From Thalassotalea loyana (lineage in GTDB: Bacteria; Pseudomonadota; Gammaproteobacteria; Enterobacterales; Alteromonadaceae): 64,000 nt of DNA. Below the pieces are notes generated by a model that ran no database searches, had not been told where the DNA came from, and saw only the letters and a program-made list of their open reading frames with translations. Position numbers and translations under genes: made by a program. Shown here one piece after another: positions 1-9,297 of this stretch. Each line of letters opens with the position of its first letter. Positions within the stretch are counted from its first letter, which is position 1. The stretch lies in the NCBI RefSeq assembly GCF_030161435.1, contig NZ_BSSV01000007.1:62001-126000 (forward strand). Reading direction: 5' to 3'.

Positions 1-25
1 AAAAACGGTGCTTGGCACCGTTTTT
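1..25. terminator. Intrinsic terminator at the left edge
   Basis: An 11-bp perfect stem (AAAAACGGTGC / GCACCGTTTTT) closes a 3-nt TTG loop and is A/T-flanked on both strands, so it can stop transcription either way. It abuts the stop codon of the minus-strand gene that ends at 26 and probably also ends a plus-strand gene lying left of the window. Confidence 0.85.
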
Positions 26-685
26 TTATGAATGAATAACAGCCCTACATGGACTTGCGCATATATTTTTAATTTTTAATGGAAAGCACGTTAAAAGCAC
101 TTTTCTATTAAACTTAACACTTTTATCTAGAGAAATTGGAGCCAGTAAGAGGGTTGAAGGGCTTGAATCGAACAACCCTGCGACAGCATTATATGGTTTT
201 TTTTGGTTGTCAATTATCGGCGTATCAACTGCTAGTATATTGAGCTCCAGTGAAGCAAGGTATGTTGTTAATTCATTCTCAAAATATGGTGCACCGCTCA
301 AATAATTCGCATGATTTGCACTCTCAAAAGTCCAGCCAGAGTTTATCAAAATTGAACATCCCTTCTTGATGTCTATTTCTGAAACACTACATACTTTTTT
401 AAAATTTTCTAAAGTAATGCAGTTCTTATCATCTGGTGGCAAATGAAACACGAGAACTTCAGTATGAAATCTGTCTAATTTTATATCATCCAAATTTATA
501 TTATTATCTAATTTATGGCGAGAGGTCTCAATGTATGTGCATGAGTGACTGCAAAGGTCTAACCTGTGAACTGTACTGTTGTCTCTATTTTTAGTTGAAC
601 TTATAGTCGAGATTTTATTTCCCCAACTTTCGCGATATCTAAACGTGCTCTGACTTGTTTCTACTGTTATGTCTATTAATGCCAT
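26..685 (-). CDS. Cyclase-family (kynurenine formamidase-like) protein with a degenerate active site
   Basis: This 219-residue protein resembles the metal-dependent Cyclase family (PF04199; KynB-type formamidases, usually 200-260 residues). The family hallmark HxGTHxDxPxH appears at residues 47-57 as HSCTYIETSRH: the outer histidines remain, but Gly is Cys49, the second metal histidine is Tyr51, the aspartate is Glu53 and the proline is Ser55. Later family-like patches include ILINSGW, a segment around LAVDTPIID, and a C-terminal segment ending SPCRAVI, which resembles the usual GSPARAVA end. The region that normally supplies the last His and Glu ligands (about residues 165-190) shows neither clearly. 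I infer a pseudoenzyme or a shifted function. The gene is alone, divergent from galU, with no clear Shine-Dalgarno before its ATG, and looks more AT-rich than its neighbours, so it may be acquired. The family call is by motif only. Confidence 0.65.
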   Translation of the reverse strand: MALIDITVETSQSTFRYRESWGNKISTISSTKNRDNSTVHRLDLCSHSCTYIETSRHKLDNNINLDDIKLDRFHTEVLVFHLPPDDKNCITLENFKKVCSVSEIDIKKGCSILINSGWTFESANHANYLSGAPYFENELTTYLASLELNILAVDTPIIDNQKKPYNAVAGLFDSSPSTLLLAPISLDKSVKFNRKVLLTCFPLKIKNICASPCRAVIHS

Positions 686-832
686 ATTTAATTAATATTA
701 GACTAGCTTTTGTACTTAAATAGATTTTACCTTGGAAATAGAGCTTATGTGAATAATTTTCATCTATAAACCTCATGACATCGTAAAAAACAACCAATAC
801 AATGAAAACAAATTGTTTTTTAAAGGATGAGT

Positions 833-1732
833 ATGGTTAATAAAATCAAAAAGGCAGTGATCCCCGTCGCAGGGTTAGGTACCCGAATGCTGCCAGCAAC
901 GAAAGCTATTCCAAAAGAAATGCTGCCAATCGTTGATAAGCCATTGATACAATATATCGTTAATGAGTGTATTGATGCGGGCATTACCGAAATAGTGCTT
1001 GTTACTCATTCATCAAAGAATGCGATTGAAAACCATTTTGATAAGTCATTTGAGTTAGAAACAACACTTGAAAAACGCGTGAAGCGCCAATTGTTGGAAG
1101 AGATTCAAGCTATCTCACCAAAAGATGTTACGATTTTACATGTTCGCCAAGGCGAGGCAAAAGGTTTAGGCCATGCAGTTTTAAAGGCTCGTCCAATTAT
1201 TGGTGATAACCCATTTGCGGTCGTTTTGCCGGACGTCGTATTAGACGATGCTTGTGCTAATTTGAAGTCAGAAAATCTTGCGGCTATGCTTAAGCGATAT
1301 AAGGAAGTTGGTGGTTACAGTCAAATTATGGTTGAGCCAGTGCCAATGGAGCAAGTGAGTAACTACGGTGTTGTTGATTGTGGTGGTGAGGAGCTGGTGC
1401 CAGGAAAGTCACGACCTATGACTGCTATTGTTGAAAAACCACCGGTTGACGAGGCTCCATCAAATCTTGCCGTTGTGGGACGCTACGTACTTACCGAGAA
1501 GATTTGGGATTTACTTGAATTCACGCCTCCAGGCGCAGGTGGTGAAATTCAACTAACTGATGCTATTGCAAGTTTAATGAAGTTAGAGATGGTGGAAGCT
1601 TTTCATATGAGTGGTAAGGCCCACGACTGTGGCTCTAAGCTTGGCTATATGAAAGCCAATGTTGAATATGCTTTGCGTCACCCTAAATTAGCCGAAGAGT
1701 TTAAGGAATATCTAAAAGAATTAGACCTATAG
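833..1732 (+). CDS. galU: UTP--glucose-1-phosphate uridylyltransferase
   Basis: GalU makes UDP-glucose from UTP and glucose-1-phosphate in the cytoplasm, feeding capsule, LPS and galactose metabolism. The N-terminus carries the nucleotidyltransferase signature [19 protein letters not shown], followed by [13 protein letters not shown], and the rest is nearly colinear with E. coli GalU (299 residues here against about 302). Two in-frame ATGs occur at 827 and 833. The AAAGGA at 822-827 touches the first but sits 5 nt before the second, so I take 833. A short inverted repeat (AAAACAA-A-TTGTTTT, about 804-818) lies just upstream and could be an operator or simple AT-rich sequence. The gene stands alone with its own terminator; galE, which uses the same sugar-nucleotide pool, is 6.5 kb away. 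Confidence 0.97.
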   Translation: MVNKIKKAVIPVAGLGTRMLPATKAIPKEMLPIVDKPLIQYIVNECIDAGITEIVLVTHSSKNAIENHFDKSFELETTLEKRVKRQLLEEIQAISPKDVTILHVRQGEAKGLGHAVLKARPIIGDNPFAVVLPDVVLDDACANLKSENLAAMLKRYKEVGGYSQIMVEPVPMEQVSNYGVVDCGGEELVPGKSRPMTAIVEKPPVDEAPSNLAVVGRYVLTEKIWDLLEFTPPGAGGEIQLTDAIASLMKLEMVEAFHMSGKAHDCGSKLGYMKANVEYALRHPKLAEEFKEYLKELDL

Positions 1733-1752
1733 GGTTTCAGCCCTACTTAAGA

Positions 1753-1782
1753 AAGCAGCACCATTTTTTGTGTTGCTTTTTT
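1753..1782 (+). terminator. galU terminator
   Basis: AAGCAGCAC (1753-1761) pairs with GTGTTGCTT (1770-1778), nine pairs with one G-U, and runs into a T tract ending at 1782. It lies 20 nt after the galU stop. Confidence 0.8.
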
Positions 1783-2242
1783 GTTGATTAGAATAACCCT
1801 TTAAGATGAAGTTTTCTCTTAAAGTAATAAAGAGTGAGGGGGGATAAAACAGAGGTGACCTTCCTTGCTCACTAACATTCCCTGTTTTAACCATAGCTCC
1901 TTGCCATAGCACGTTATCCTTAACGTATCCCGATTCGCTTCCTGCGATTTCGCTGTCCTCAGCAAGAATAAAATTAGTAGAGGACTACCAATAATGCAAA
2001 GTTTATTTTAATAAAAATGTCATATTCTCACTTAGTTATTAGTTTTCAATAAGTTAAATTTTGGATCTTTCTAAGTGATGGCGATAGAAGAGTTTTGTAT
2101 TATTAAGAACTCACTTTTATTCTTGCATCCAATAGGGCCTCTTATTTTAAATTGTTATAAGTAGGTATTTTCTTATATGGAATGTTGTTTTTTTCTATGG
2201 CAGAATCGTGAGTAATTATTTAAACATGAATGAATATTGGTA
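1783..2242. other. Long intergenic region upstream of the cys operon
   Basis: About 460 bp without a convincing gene. The left part (about 1870-1965) is more GC-rich than the strongly AT-rich right part (1980-2240). The right part must hold the promoter and any activator site for cysD. I looked for a CysB-like dyad and a SAM-type leader and could not identify either by eye. A 61-codon minus-strand reading frame here overlaps the galU terminator and is not credible. Confidence 0.5.
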
Positions 2243-3142
2243 ATGAATCTTACGCATTTAAAACAGCTAGAAGCTGAATCAATTCATATAATCCGGGAAG
2301 TTGCTGCAGAATTTGATAACCCTGTGATGCTTTACTCTGTCGGTAAAGACTCTGCGGTATTGTTGCATCTTGCTCGCAAAGCGTTCTACCCGGGTAAAAT
2401 CCCATTTCCGTTGCTGCACGTTGACACCACGTGGAAGTTCAAAGAAATGATCGAGTTTCGCGATCGAATGGCGAAAGAGTATGGATTTGATTTACTCGTC
2501 CATATCAATCAAGAAGGTGTTGATATGGGAGTAGGACCATTTAGCCACGGCAGCGCTAAACACACCGATATTATGAAAACCCAAGCGTTAAAACAGGCGC
2601 TTAATAAATACGGTTTTGATGCTGCTTTTGGCGGAGCGCGACGTGATGAAGAGAAATCTCGAGCGAAAGAGCGTGTATATTCATTCCGAGATGAGAACCA
2701 TCGTTGGGATCCAAAAAATCAGCGTCCTGAATTGTGGAATACCTATAACGGTAAAATAAACAAAGGCGAAAGTATTCGTGTTTTCCCATTATCAAATTGG
2801 ACTGAATTAGATATTTGGCAATACATTTATCTAGAAAACATCGATATTGTACCACTTTACTTATCTGAAAAGCGTCCTGTTGTTGAACGTGATGGTACGC
2901 TAATCATGGTCGACGATGAGCGCATGCCATTGGAAAAGGGTGAAGAGGTACAAATGAAAGATGTGCGTTTCCGCACGCTTGGTTGTTACCCATTAACAGG
3001 AGCGGTTGAATCAACAGCATCTACATTACCTGAAATCATCCAAGAAATGTTGTTAACGAAGACATCAGAACGCCAAGGTCGAGTCATTGATCATGATTCT
3101 GCTGGTTCGATGGAGAAAAAGAAAATGGAAGGGTACTTCTAA
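2243..3142 (+). CDS. cysD: Sulfate adenylyltransferase subunit 2
   Basis: CysD is the PP-loop ATP pyrophosphatase subunit that, with the GTPase CysN, forms adenosine 5'-phosphosulfate (APS) from ATP and sulfate. The PP-loop SVGKDS sits near residues 32-37. The N-terminus [22 protein letters not shown] and the C-terminal segment [21 protein letters not shown] (shown by its ends) match the E. coli protein closely; 299 residues against about 302. I start at ATG 2243; a TTG two codons upstream (2237) is possible, but neither has a strong ribosome site. The stop overlaps the cysN start as TAATG, a sign of coupled translation of the two subunits. Confidence 0.96.
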   Translation: MNLTHLKQLEAESIHIIREVAAEFDNPVMLYSVGKDSAVLLHLARKAFYPGKIPFPLLHVDTTWKFKEMIEFRDRMAKEYGFDLLVHINQEGVDMGVGPFSHGSAKHTDIMKTQALKQALNKYGFDAAFGGARRDEEKSRAKERVYSFRDENHRWDPKNQRPELWNTYNGKINKGESIRVFPLSNWTELDIWQYIYLENIDIVPLYLSEKRPVVERDGTLIMVDDERMPLEKGEEVQMKDVRFRTLGCYPLTGAVESTASTLPEIIQEMLLTKTSERQGRVIDHDSAGSMEKKKMEGYF

Positions 3143-4554
3143 TGAGTCATCAATCAGATTTAATCGAAACAGATATTCAAGCGTATCTCAAGCAGCACGA
3201 AGAGAAAGAGCTCGTTCGCTTTTTGACTTGTGGTAGCGTTGATGACGGTAAATCAACGTTAATCGGTCGTCTATTGCACGATTCTAAAATGATTTTTGAA
3301 GACCAACTCGCCGCAATTGAAAATGACAGTAAGAAGTCAGGGACAACAGGGGAAGAAGTTGACCTTGCATTACTGGTAGATGGTTTGCAGTCAGAACGAG
3401 AGCAAGGCATTACCATTGATGTCGCTTACCGTTATTTTTCTACGGAGAAGCGTAAGTTTATTATCGCTGATACACCAGGCCATGAGCAATATACTCGTAA
3501 CATGGCTACTGGTGCGTCAACGTGTGATTTAGCTATTATCTTGATTGATGCGCGTCGCGGTGTGCAGGTGCAAACTCGTCGTCATTCATTTATCTGTTCA
3601 TTACTTGGCATTAAGCATGTATTAATCGCGGTAAACAAAATGGACTTGGTTGACTATAACCAAGATACCTACCAGCAAATCAAACGAGATTATCGTGAAT
3701 TTGCAAAAGATCTTGCATTCGAAGACGTACGTTTTGTGCCAATTTCTGCGCTTAAAGGCGACAACGTTGTTGAAGAAAGTGAAGAAATGAGCTGGTACCC
3801 TGGTGCTACTTTAATGAAACTTCTTAATACCATTAAGGTGCAACAGGTTGATTCATTTAACGAATTTCGCTTCCCTATCCAGTATGTGAATCGTCCAAAT
3901 TTAGATTTTCGTGGGTTTACCGGTACAGTCGCTGCAGGTGATGTGCGTGTGGGTGACACCGTTGTTGCGCTTCCATCGTTAAAGGAAAGTAAAGTTAAGA
4001 GTATTGTTACCTTTGACGGCGAGTTAGAGCGTGCTGATAAAAATATGTCAGTGACCTTAACGTTGGAAGATGAGATTGATATTTCACGTGGTGAAATGTT
4101 AGTGAAAAAGGGCAATTTGCCTCATTCTTCTAAAGAGTTTAATGCAACTGTCGTTTGGATGCATGATGACTCACTTCAAGCTGGACGTGAGTACTATATT
4201 AAGCATGGAACTAAGCTAACGACAGGATATGTTGAAAAGGTAAACTTTAAAACAGACGTTAATACGCTCGAAATGTCGCAAACGAACCTGTTGCAGCTTA
4301 ATGAAATTGGCAATGCGCAATTTTCGGTTGCTGAAAAACTACACTTTGACGCGTACGAGCAAAATAGAGAAACGGGTTCGTTTGTCATCATCGACCGAAT
4401 TTCGAATATCACGGTTGGTGCAGGCATGATTACTGAACCGGTTGAGGAGCAATCTCAGCAACAGTATTCTGACTTCGAAGTTGAGTTTAACGCATTAGTG
4501 CGAAAACATTTCCCACATTGGGGAGCTAGGGATATTAAGAAACTTCTGGGTTAA
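3142..4554 (+). CDS. cysN: Sulfate adenylyltransferase subunit 1 (GTPase)
   Basis: CysN is an EF-Tu-like GTPase whose hydrolysis drives APS formation by CysD. The G1 loop GSVDDGKST is at residues 31-39, G3 is DTPGHEQY and G4 is NKMD, followed by the beta-barrel domains. At 470 residues it is the stand-alone form, slightly shorter at the C-terminus than some homologues, and is not fused to an APS kinase; a separate cysC lies downstream. Its ATG overlaps the cysD stop. A hairpin follows the gene, so the permease and cysC may be read at a different level. Confidence 0.97.
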   Translation: MSHQSDLIETDIQAYLKQHEEKELVRFLTCGSVDDGKSTLIGRLLHDSKMIFEDQLAAIENDSKKSGTTGEEVDLALLVDGLQSEREQGITIDVAYRYFSTEKRKFIIADTPGHEQYTRNMATGASTCDLAIILIDARRGVQVQTRRHSFICSLLGIKHVLIAVNKMDLVDYNQDTYQQIKRDYREFAKDLAFEDVRFVPISALKGDNVVEESEEMSWYPGATLMKLLNTIKVQQVDSFNEFRFPIQYVNRPNLDFRGFTGTVAAGDVRVGDTVVALPSLKESKVKSIVTFDGELERADKNMSVTLTLEDEIDISRGEMLVKKGNLPHSSKEFNATVVWMHDDSLQAGREYYIKHGTKLTTGYVEKVNFKTDVNTLEMSQTNLLQLNEIGNAQFSVAEKLHFDAYEQNRETGSFVIIDRISNITVGAGMITEPVEEQSQQQYSDFEVEFNALVRKHFPHWGARDIKKLLG

Positions 4555-4559
4555 TACAA

Positions 4560-4592
4560 AATAACGCCTACGTCAGTAGGCGTTATTGTTTT
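4560..4592 (+). terminator. Hairpin after cysN (probable partial terminator)
   Basis: A 12-bp perfect stem, AATAACGCCTAC (4560-4571) with GTAGGCGTTATT (4576-4587), has a 4-nt loop and a short GTTTT tail. The T tract is interrupted and the operon's functional theme continues downstream, so I expect incomplete termination. Confidence 0.7.
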
Positions 4593-4649
4593 AGTGATAA
4601 AAATGACGAATTCGAAGGTGCGTTATTTTCGCTATCAAATGAGATTTTA

Positions 4650-6398
4650 ATGTTAGAAATCAGTACAACAAGCACAACATCACAATGGCTTATGATTGCG
4701 ATATTTATTGCAACCTTTATCGGCCTAGTTAGGTTTCACCGTGTGCCCGAGCGAGTATTTAGTATTGCCATTTTAGCAACCCTTATCACCAATATGGCAA
4801 CTACTGAACAAGTGTTAGCGAATGCAATTAACCCCGGATTAGTAACATTATTACTGCTTGTTTTGTGTTCATTCGCTCTTGAGCGCACGTCTTTGCTGCG
4901 CAAAATATCTTCACATTTATTCAATGGCTCAAAAATTAGCGCTGGTTTAAAAACACTATCATTAACTGCCATCGCGTCTGCATTCTTAAATAATACTGCT
5001 GTGGTTGCGACCTTATTGAATACGGTAAAGGGCAATAAACTAATAAACCCTGGAAAGCTGCTAATCCCGTTATCTTATGCCGCCATTTTAGGCGGGACGT
5101 TAACGCTTGTTGGTACGTCTACCAATTTAATCGTTAATTCACTATTTATTGAAGCTAACCAGCAAAGCCTTGGCTTTTTCGATTTTATCTCTGTTGGTAT
5201 TGTCGCTCTCATTGCTTGTTTAATTGTTATTTTCTTACGAATGAAGTCATTACCACCAATGGCTGCAACAGACTTTGCTGCTCAACAATATATTGTTGAA
5301 GCAGAAGTCAAAAGTGACTCAAGGCTTATTGGTCGCACTGTAGAAGAGAATGGGTTAAGAAACTTAGATAACTTGTTTTTAGTTGAAGTGGTAAGAAAAG
5401 GCCGGTTAATTTCTCCGGTCACGCCCGATGAAGTGTTAGAGGCGAATGATAAACTTATTTTTTCCGGCGATGTATCCAAGGTGTTGACGCTAAATCAGTT
5501 TGACGGATTAACATTGTTTGCTCAAATTGATGGTTTGTTAAGAGATAACCTGACCGAAGTGATGATAAAGCCTGGTTCCGCGGTGGTTGGTAAAACGTTG
5601 AAATCAGCAGGTTTTAGGGCGAGATTCGATGCAGCTGTTGTTGCATTGAGACGAGATGGTGGCGCTATTTCCGGAAAGCTTGGTGATGTTGTGATAAAAG
5701 CTGGTGACATACTTGTATTGGCAGTAGGACAAGACTTTAGTTCACGCACCAACTTGACTAAAAATTTTTATATATTGTCTGATAATCAACCTGACAATAT
5801 GCTGCACGGATGGCGAAATGTATTGACTGTCGGTGGTTTTATTTTGTCCATCGGTATATCGGTAATTACCGGTATTTCTCTAATATCAACGTTAATGTTC
5901 TATTTAGCAGCGTTAATTTTTTCTAATAGCTTGACGGTAAATGAAGTAAAACGCCGTTTTCCTTTAGAAATTTGGATGATTGTTTTAGGTGCATTGACAT
6001 TAGCCGATGGAATTGAAAACTCAGGTATTGCTTACATGATTGCGCAAAATGTTGAAACGGTTTTGCAGCACCAAAGTATAGTACTCGCTTTTGTGATTAT
6101 TTTTTTCGTGACAGTATTATTAACTGAGTTAATCACTAATAATGCAGCAGCTGCACTGGTATTCCCTATTGCATATAACGTAGCCCTTGGGTTGGGCGTT
6201 AGTCCAATGCCATTTATTATGGCCGTTGCATTTGGTGCAAGTGGAAGTTTTATGAGCCCATATGGTTATCAGACTAATGTAATGGTTTACAACGCTGGTA
6301 ATTATAAGTTTATGGATTTTGTTAAGTTTGGTATTCCTGTTTCCATTGTATACAGTATTACTGTGCTTATTATGATCCCAGTAATTTTCCCATTTTAG
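4650..6398 (+). CDS. SLC13-family permease with two TrkA-C domains, probable sulfate importer
   Basis: This 582-residue integral membrane protein has an N-terminal block of hydrophobic helices (about residues 10-200), then two cytoplasmic TrkA-C/RCK-C regulatory domains (about 210-285 and 290-370; the second begins near VMIKPGSAVVGKTL), then a second helix block. Family marks are FLNNTAVVA and LVGTSTNLIVN in the first half and TELITNNAAAALVFP with FGASGSFMSPYGYQTN in the second, as in SLC13/DASS and Sac1-type sulfate transporters. No other sulfate uptake gene is in the cluster, and it sits between cysN and cysC, so I infer that it supplies sulfate to APS synthesis. Substrate is inferred from context; related proteins carry dicarboxylates. 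It starts about 95 nt after cysN, beyond the hairpin. Confidence 0.88.
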   Translation: MLEISTTSTTSQWLMIAIFIATFIGLVRFHRVPERVFSIAILATLITNMATTEQVLANAINPGLVTLLLLVLCSFALERTSLLRKISSHLFNGSKISAGLKTLSLTAIASAFLNNTAVVATLLNTVKGNKLINPGKLLIPLSYAAILGGTLTLVGTSTNLIVNSLFIEANQQSLGFFDFISVGIVALIACLIVIFLRMKSLPPMAATDFAAQQYIVEAEVKSDSRLIGRTVEENGLRNLDNLFLVEVVRKGRLISPVTPDEVLEANDKLIFSGDVSKVLTLNQFDGLTLFAQIDGLLRDNLTEVMIKPGSAVVGKTLKSAGFRARFDAAVVALRRDGGAISGKLGDVVIKAGDILVLAVGQDFSSRTNLTKNFYILSDNQPDNMLHGWRNVLTVGGFILSIGISVITGISLISTLMFYLAALIFSNSLTVNEVKRRFPLEIWMIVLGALTLADGIENSGIAYMIAQNVETVLQHQSIVLAFVIIFFVTVLLTELITNNAAAALVFPIAYNVALGLGVSPMPFIMAVAFGASGSFMSPYGYQTNVMVYNAGNYKFMDFVKFGIPVSIVYSITVLIMIPVIFPF

Positions 6399-6447
6399 TC
6401 GCATTATCGTGACTTAATAATTTATATTTATTTTTTGGATGAACAGC

Positions 6448-7056
6448 ATGAAAACTGAGAATACTGTTTGGCACAATCAGGTGATTTCAAAACAACAACG
6501 TAGCGAACAGAAAAAACAAAAACCTTGTTTACTCTGGTATACAGGATTAAGTGGCTCAGGTAAATCTACAATAGCTAATGCGGTTGATGCTCTATTGTTT
6601 GAAAAAGGGTGCCATTCATACCTGCTTGACGGAGACAATGTACGTCACGGTCTTAATGGTGACTTAGGGTTTAGTGATGAAGAAAGAGTCGAGAATATTC
6701 GCAGAATCTCTGAAGTTGCGAAGTTATTTACGGATGCTGGCTTAATTGTATCTACTGCATTTATTTCTCCATTTGAGAGTGATAGAACGCTCGCCAAAGA
6801 AAAGCTGACAGCTGGTGAATTTATCGAAGTTTATATTGATACGCCACTTGCTGTTTGTGAATCAAGAGATCCTAAGGGCCTGTACAAAAAAGCGAGAGCC
6901 GGCGAGATAAAGCACTTTACTGGAATAGACTCACAATATGACGTACCGAGTGCACCAAACATTCATGTCAAAACTGACGAGCAAGATATTCAGTCTTGTG
7001 CGCAACAAATCGTAAATTACCTAATAGATCAAGGCTTTATTCACGGAGACAGTTAA
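6448..7056 (+). CDS. cysC: Adenylyl-sulfate kinase
   Basis: CysC phosphorylates APS to PAPS. The P-loop GLSGSGKS is at about residues 33-40, followed by LLDGDNVRHGL and GFSDEERVENIRR, the substrate-binding RDPKGLYKKARAGEIKHFTG, and a typical C-terminus; about 202 residues. Two starts are possible. ATG 6448 has GGAT 7 nt upstream, whereas ATG 6439 has no room for a ribosome site, so I prefer 6448. The gene ends 1 nt before the GTG of the DHH phosphoesterase, which ties the two transcriptionally. Confidence 0.96.
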   Translation: MKTENTVWHNQVISKQQRSEQKKQKPCLLWYTGLSGSGKSTIANAVDALLFEKGCHSYLLDGDNVRHGLNGDLGFSDEERVENIRRISEVAKLFTDAGLIVSTAFISPFESDRTLAKEKLTAGEFIEVYIDTPLAVCESRDPKGLYKKARAGEIKHFTGIDSQYDVPSAPNIHVKTDEQDIQSCAQQIVNYLIDQGFIHGDS

Positions 7057-7057
7057 C

Positions 7058-8014
7058 GTGCATTATGATGTATTTAATGGCGATGCAGATGGGATTGTCG
7101 CATTGATTCAATTACGGCTCGCTAATCCAATTGAAAGCGAGCTAATTACGGGCGTTAAGCGAGATATTTCGCTCCTTCAGCAAGTTGATGCTACAAAAGC
7201 TAAGTCAGTTACAGTATTAGATGTTTCGATGGAAAAAAATATCGATGCCCTACATCAATTGTTAGAAGCGGGCATAGATATTGACTATATTGACCACCAT
7301 CGTCCTGGTGATATCCCTAGGTCTGATCATTTGACCGTCAATATAGATACTGATGCGAATACATGTACCAGCCTATTGGTCAACGAGATGCTTAACGGTA
7401 AATATGCTTATTGGGCTATTGCTGCTGCATTTGGTGATAACATGATCCAAGCTGCAGAGAAACTCGTCGAGCAATATCAATTGAATCAAGGGCAAGCAGA
7501 GCTGCTTAAAAGGTTAGGGGTTTATATAAATTACAATGGCTACGGCCAATCGATTAATGACTTACATTTTAAGCCAGATGAATTGTTCAAAGCGTTAGTT
7601 AAGTTTGAAAATCCTTTTGAATTAATTGAGCTAGATAACTCTATTTTCCATCAGTTAGCTGATGCTTATCACGAAGACATGATGAAGGCAAAATCGTCTC
7701 CTACATTATACGACTCAACGGTATTATCCGTTGTTGAGCTAGTTGATGAGCCCTGGTCAAGAAGAGTCAGTGGCGTTTACGGCAATGATTTGGCAAATCA
7801 ATCGCCCAATAAAGCACACGCTGTATTTACCCTGAACAACGATGACACTTACACAGTGAGCTTGAGAGCGCCATTATCAAATAAACAAGGTGCAGGGGAC
7901 CTTTGTGCGAAATTTGCAACAGGTGGTGGCAGGGCAGCAGCTGCTGGCATAAATAGATTACCCAAGTCTGAAATAGAGCTATTTATTAATACGGTCGAAG
8001 CCTACTACCGATAG
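7058..8014 (+). CDS. DHH/DHHA1-family phosphoesterase in the sulfate operon
   Basis: This 318-residue protein has the four DHH-superfamily metal motifs: GDADG at the N-terminus, the Asp in VLDVSM, the name-giving DHH in YIDHHRPGD, and AAFGDN. A C-terminal DHHA1 domain carries the glycine-rich GAGDLCAKFATGGGRAAAAG. Such proteins hydrolyse short oligonucleotides, cyclic dinucleotide products or 3'-phosphoadenosine 5'-phosphate (PAP); NrnA does both oligo-RNA and PAP. Because it begins 1 nt after cysC on a GTG (GGAG about 9 nt upstream), I infer a role in clearing PAP, the by-product of PAPS use. No CysQ is seen in the window. The family call is firm; the substrate is an inference. Confidence 0.85.
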   Translation: MHYDVFNGDADGIVALIQLRLANPIESELITGVKRDISLLQQVDATKAKSVTVLDVSMEKNIDALHQLLEAGIDIDYIDHHRPGDIPRSDHLTVNIDTDANTCTSLLVNEMLNGKYAYWAIAAAFGDNMIQAAEKLVEQYQLNQGQAELLKRLGVYINYNGYGQSINDLHFKPDELFKALVKFENPFELIELDNSIFHQLADAYHEDMMKAKSSPTLYDSTVLSVVELVDEPWSRRVSGVYGNDLANQSPNKAHAVFTLNNDDTYTVSLRAPLSNKQGAGDLCAKFATGGGRAAAAGINRLPKSEIELFINTVEAYYR

Positions 8015-8228
8015 CCGGGGTTGAGTACAATCAACTGAGCACAATAAAAAGTACAAAGCGGTGCTAAAAAGCTATGTGGTCAATTAAATGATGTTTATTA
8101 AAACAAAGCATGCGACAATACATTTTTTATTTATCATACAAATAGGTTGTTGCTTTACTTTTAACGAACATAATTGCACATAGTAGATGCTAAAATAAAT
8201 GAATAGTAAGGCTAAAAAGGAATAAAGC

Positions 8229-9239
8229 ATGAGTTTATTAATTACCGGTGGTACTGGATATATTGGTAGTCATACCGTTGTAGAGTTGCTGAATTTAGGT
8301 GAGGATGTCGTGATCGTCGATAACTTATCTAACTCATCAACCAAAGTGTTAAATAGAATCGAATCAATCACAGGCAAAATGCCAACGTTTATTGAAGCTG
8401 ATATCTGTGATGCAAAAGCGATGGATGATGTGTTTAAACAGCATAATATTAGTGCGGTTGTTCATTTTGCAGGTTTAAAAGCTGTAGGTGAATCAAACGA
8501 CATCCCGCTGAGTTACTACCACAATAATGTGTCAGGCTCTGTAACGCTCTTTCAAGTAATGGCTGATCACGGTGTTAAAAACTTAGTTTTTAGTTCTTCA
8601 GCAACGGTATATGGCGACAAGAACGTTTCCCCATTGGACGAATCGATGCAGACGTCTGCAACAAACCCATATGGCCAAACAAAGTTAATGATAGAGCATA
8701 TTTTGTTCGACTTAGCTAACAGCGATAGCGATTGGTCAATTGCTTGTTTGCGTTATTTCAATCCTATCGGCGCTCACAAGTCTGGCTTGATTGGTGAAAA
8801 CCCTAATGGAATTCCAAATAACTTGCTGCCTTATGTGTCTCAAGTCGCAGTAGGACGCTTGAAGCAACTTCAGGTTTTTGGTGATGATTACGATACAATC
8901 GATGGCACGGGTGTGCGAGATTATATTCACGTCGTTGATCTTGCCCTTGGCCATGTAAAAGCATTGCAAAAGCTCGATGCTATCACAGGCTGTCAGCCAA
9001 TAAACTTAGGTACAGGTAATGGTACGTCGGTACTAGAGATTGTTAACACGTTTAAAGAAATTAGTGGCCAAGAAATACCATATAGTATCGCGCCTCGAAG
9101 AGCTGGTGATATTGCGACAGTTTATGCTAATGCTGATATTGCAAACAATCTACTGGAGTGGCATGCTGAACGTGACTTGACGGCAATGATTGAAGACACT
9201 TGGCGTTGGCAGTCTCAAAATCCTAATGGGTTTGAATAA
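8229..9239 (+). CDS. galE: UDP-glucose 4-epimerase
   Basis: GalE interconverts UDP-glucose and UDP-galactose using bound NAD. It is an extended short-chain dehydrogenase: TGGTGYIGSHTVVELL is the Rossmann GxxGxxG motif at the N-terminus, SSSATVYGD holds the active-site serine/threonine region, and NPYGQTK is the catalytic YxxxK. RYFNPIGAH and RDYIHVVDLA are family signatures. 336 residues is normal. A good AAGGA lies 7 nt before the ATG. About 210 bp of AT-rich sequence precedes it, with a weak promoter candidate (TTGTTG at 8147, 16-nt spacer, CATAAT at 8169). A bidirectional terminator follows. Confidence 0.97.
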   Translation: MSLLITGGTGYIGSHTVVELLNLGEDVVIVDNLSNSSTKVLNRIESITGKMPTFIEADICDAKAMDDVFKQHNISAVVHFAGLKAVGESNDIPLSYYHNNVSGSVTLFQVMADHGVKNLVFSSSATVYGDKNVSPLDESMQTSATNPYGQTKLMIEHILFDLANSDSDWSIACLRYFNPIGAHKSGLIGENPNGIPNNLLPYVSQVAVGRLKQLQVFGDDYDTIDGTGVRDYIHVVDLALGHVKALQKLDAITGCQPINLGTGNGTSVLEIVNTFKEISGQEIPYSIAPRRAGDIATVYANADIANNLLEWHAERDLTAMIEDTWRWQSQNPNGFE

Positions 9240-9264
9240 GCAAATTTATCAACTTAATGTGTTC

Positions 9265-9297
9265 AAAAAGTCAGCGTATTTTACGCTGACTTTTTTT
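9265..9297. terminator. Bidirectional terminator between galE and the EamA gene
   Basis: GTCAGCGTA (9270-9278) pairs perfectly with TACGCTGAC (9282-9290); an A run precedes the stem and a T run follows it, giving U tracts on both strands. It serves convergent genes and overlaps the stop codon of the minus-strand one. Confidence 0.9.

Noticed and set aside
1727-1912. 61-codon minus-strand frame after galU
   Set aside because: It overlaps the end of galU and its terminator, has no ribosome site, and the product looks random.
1783-2242. SAM riboswitch or CysB box before cysD
   Set aside because: No recognisable riboswitch core or clear CysB dyad could be found by eye, so I did not annotate either.
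8147-8174. galE promoter TTGTTG-N16-CATAAT
   Set aside because: Two mismatches in AT-rich sequence, where such matches are expected by chance; noted only within the galE entry.
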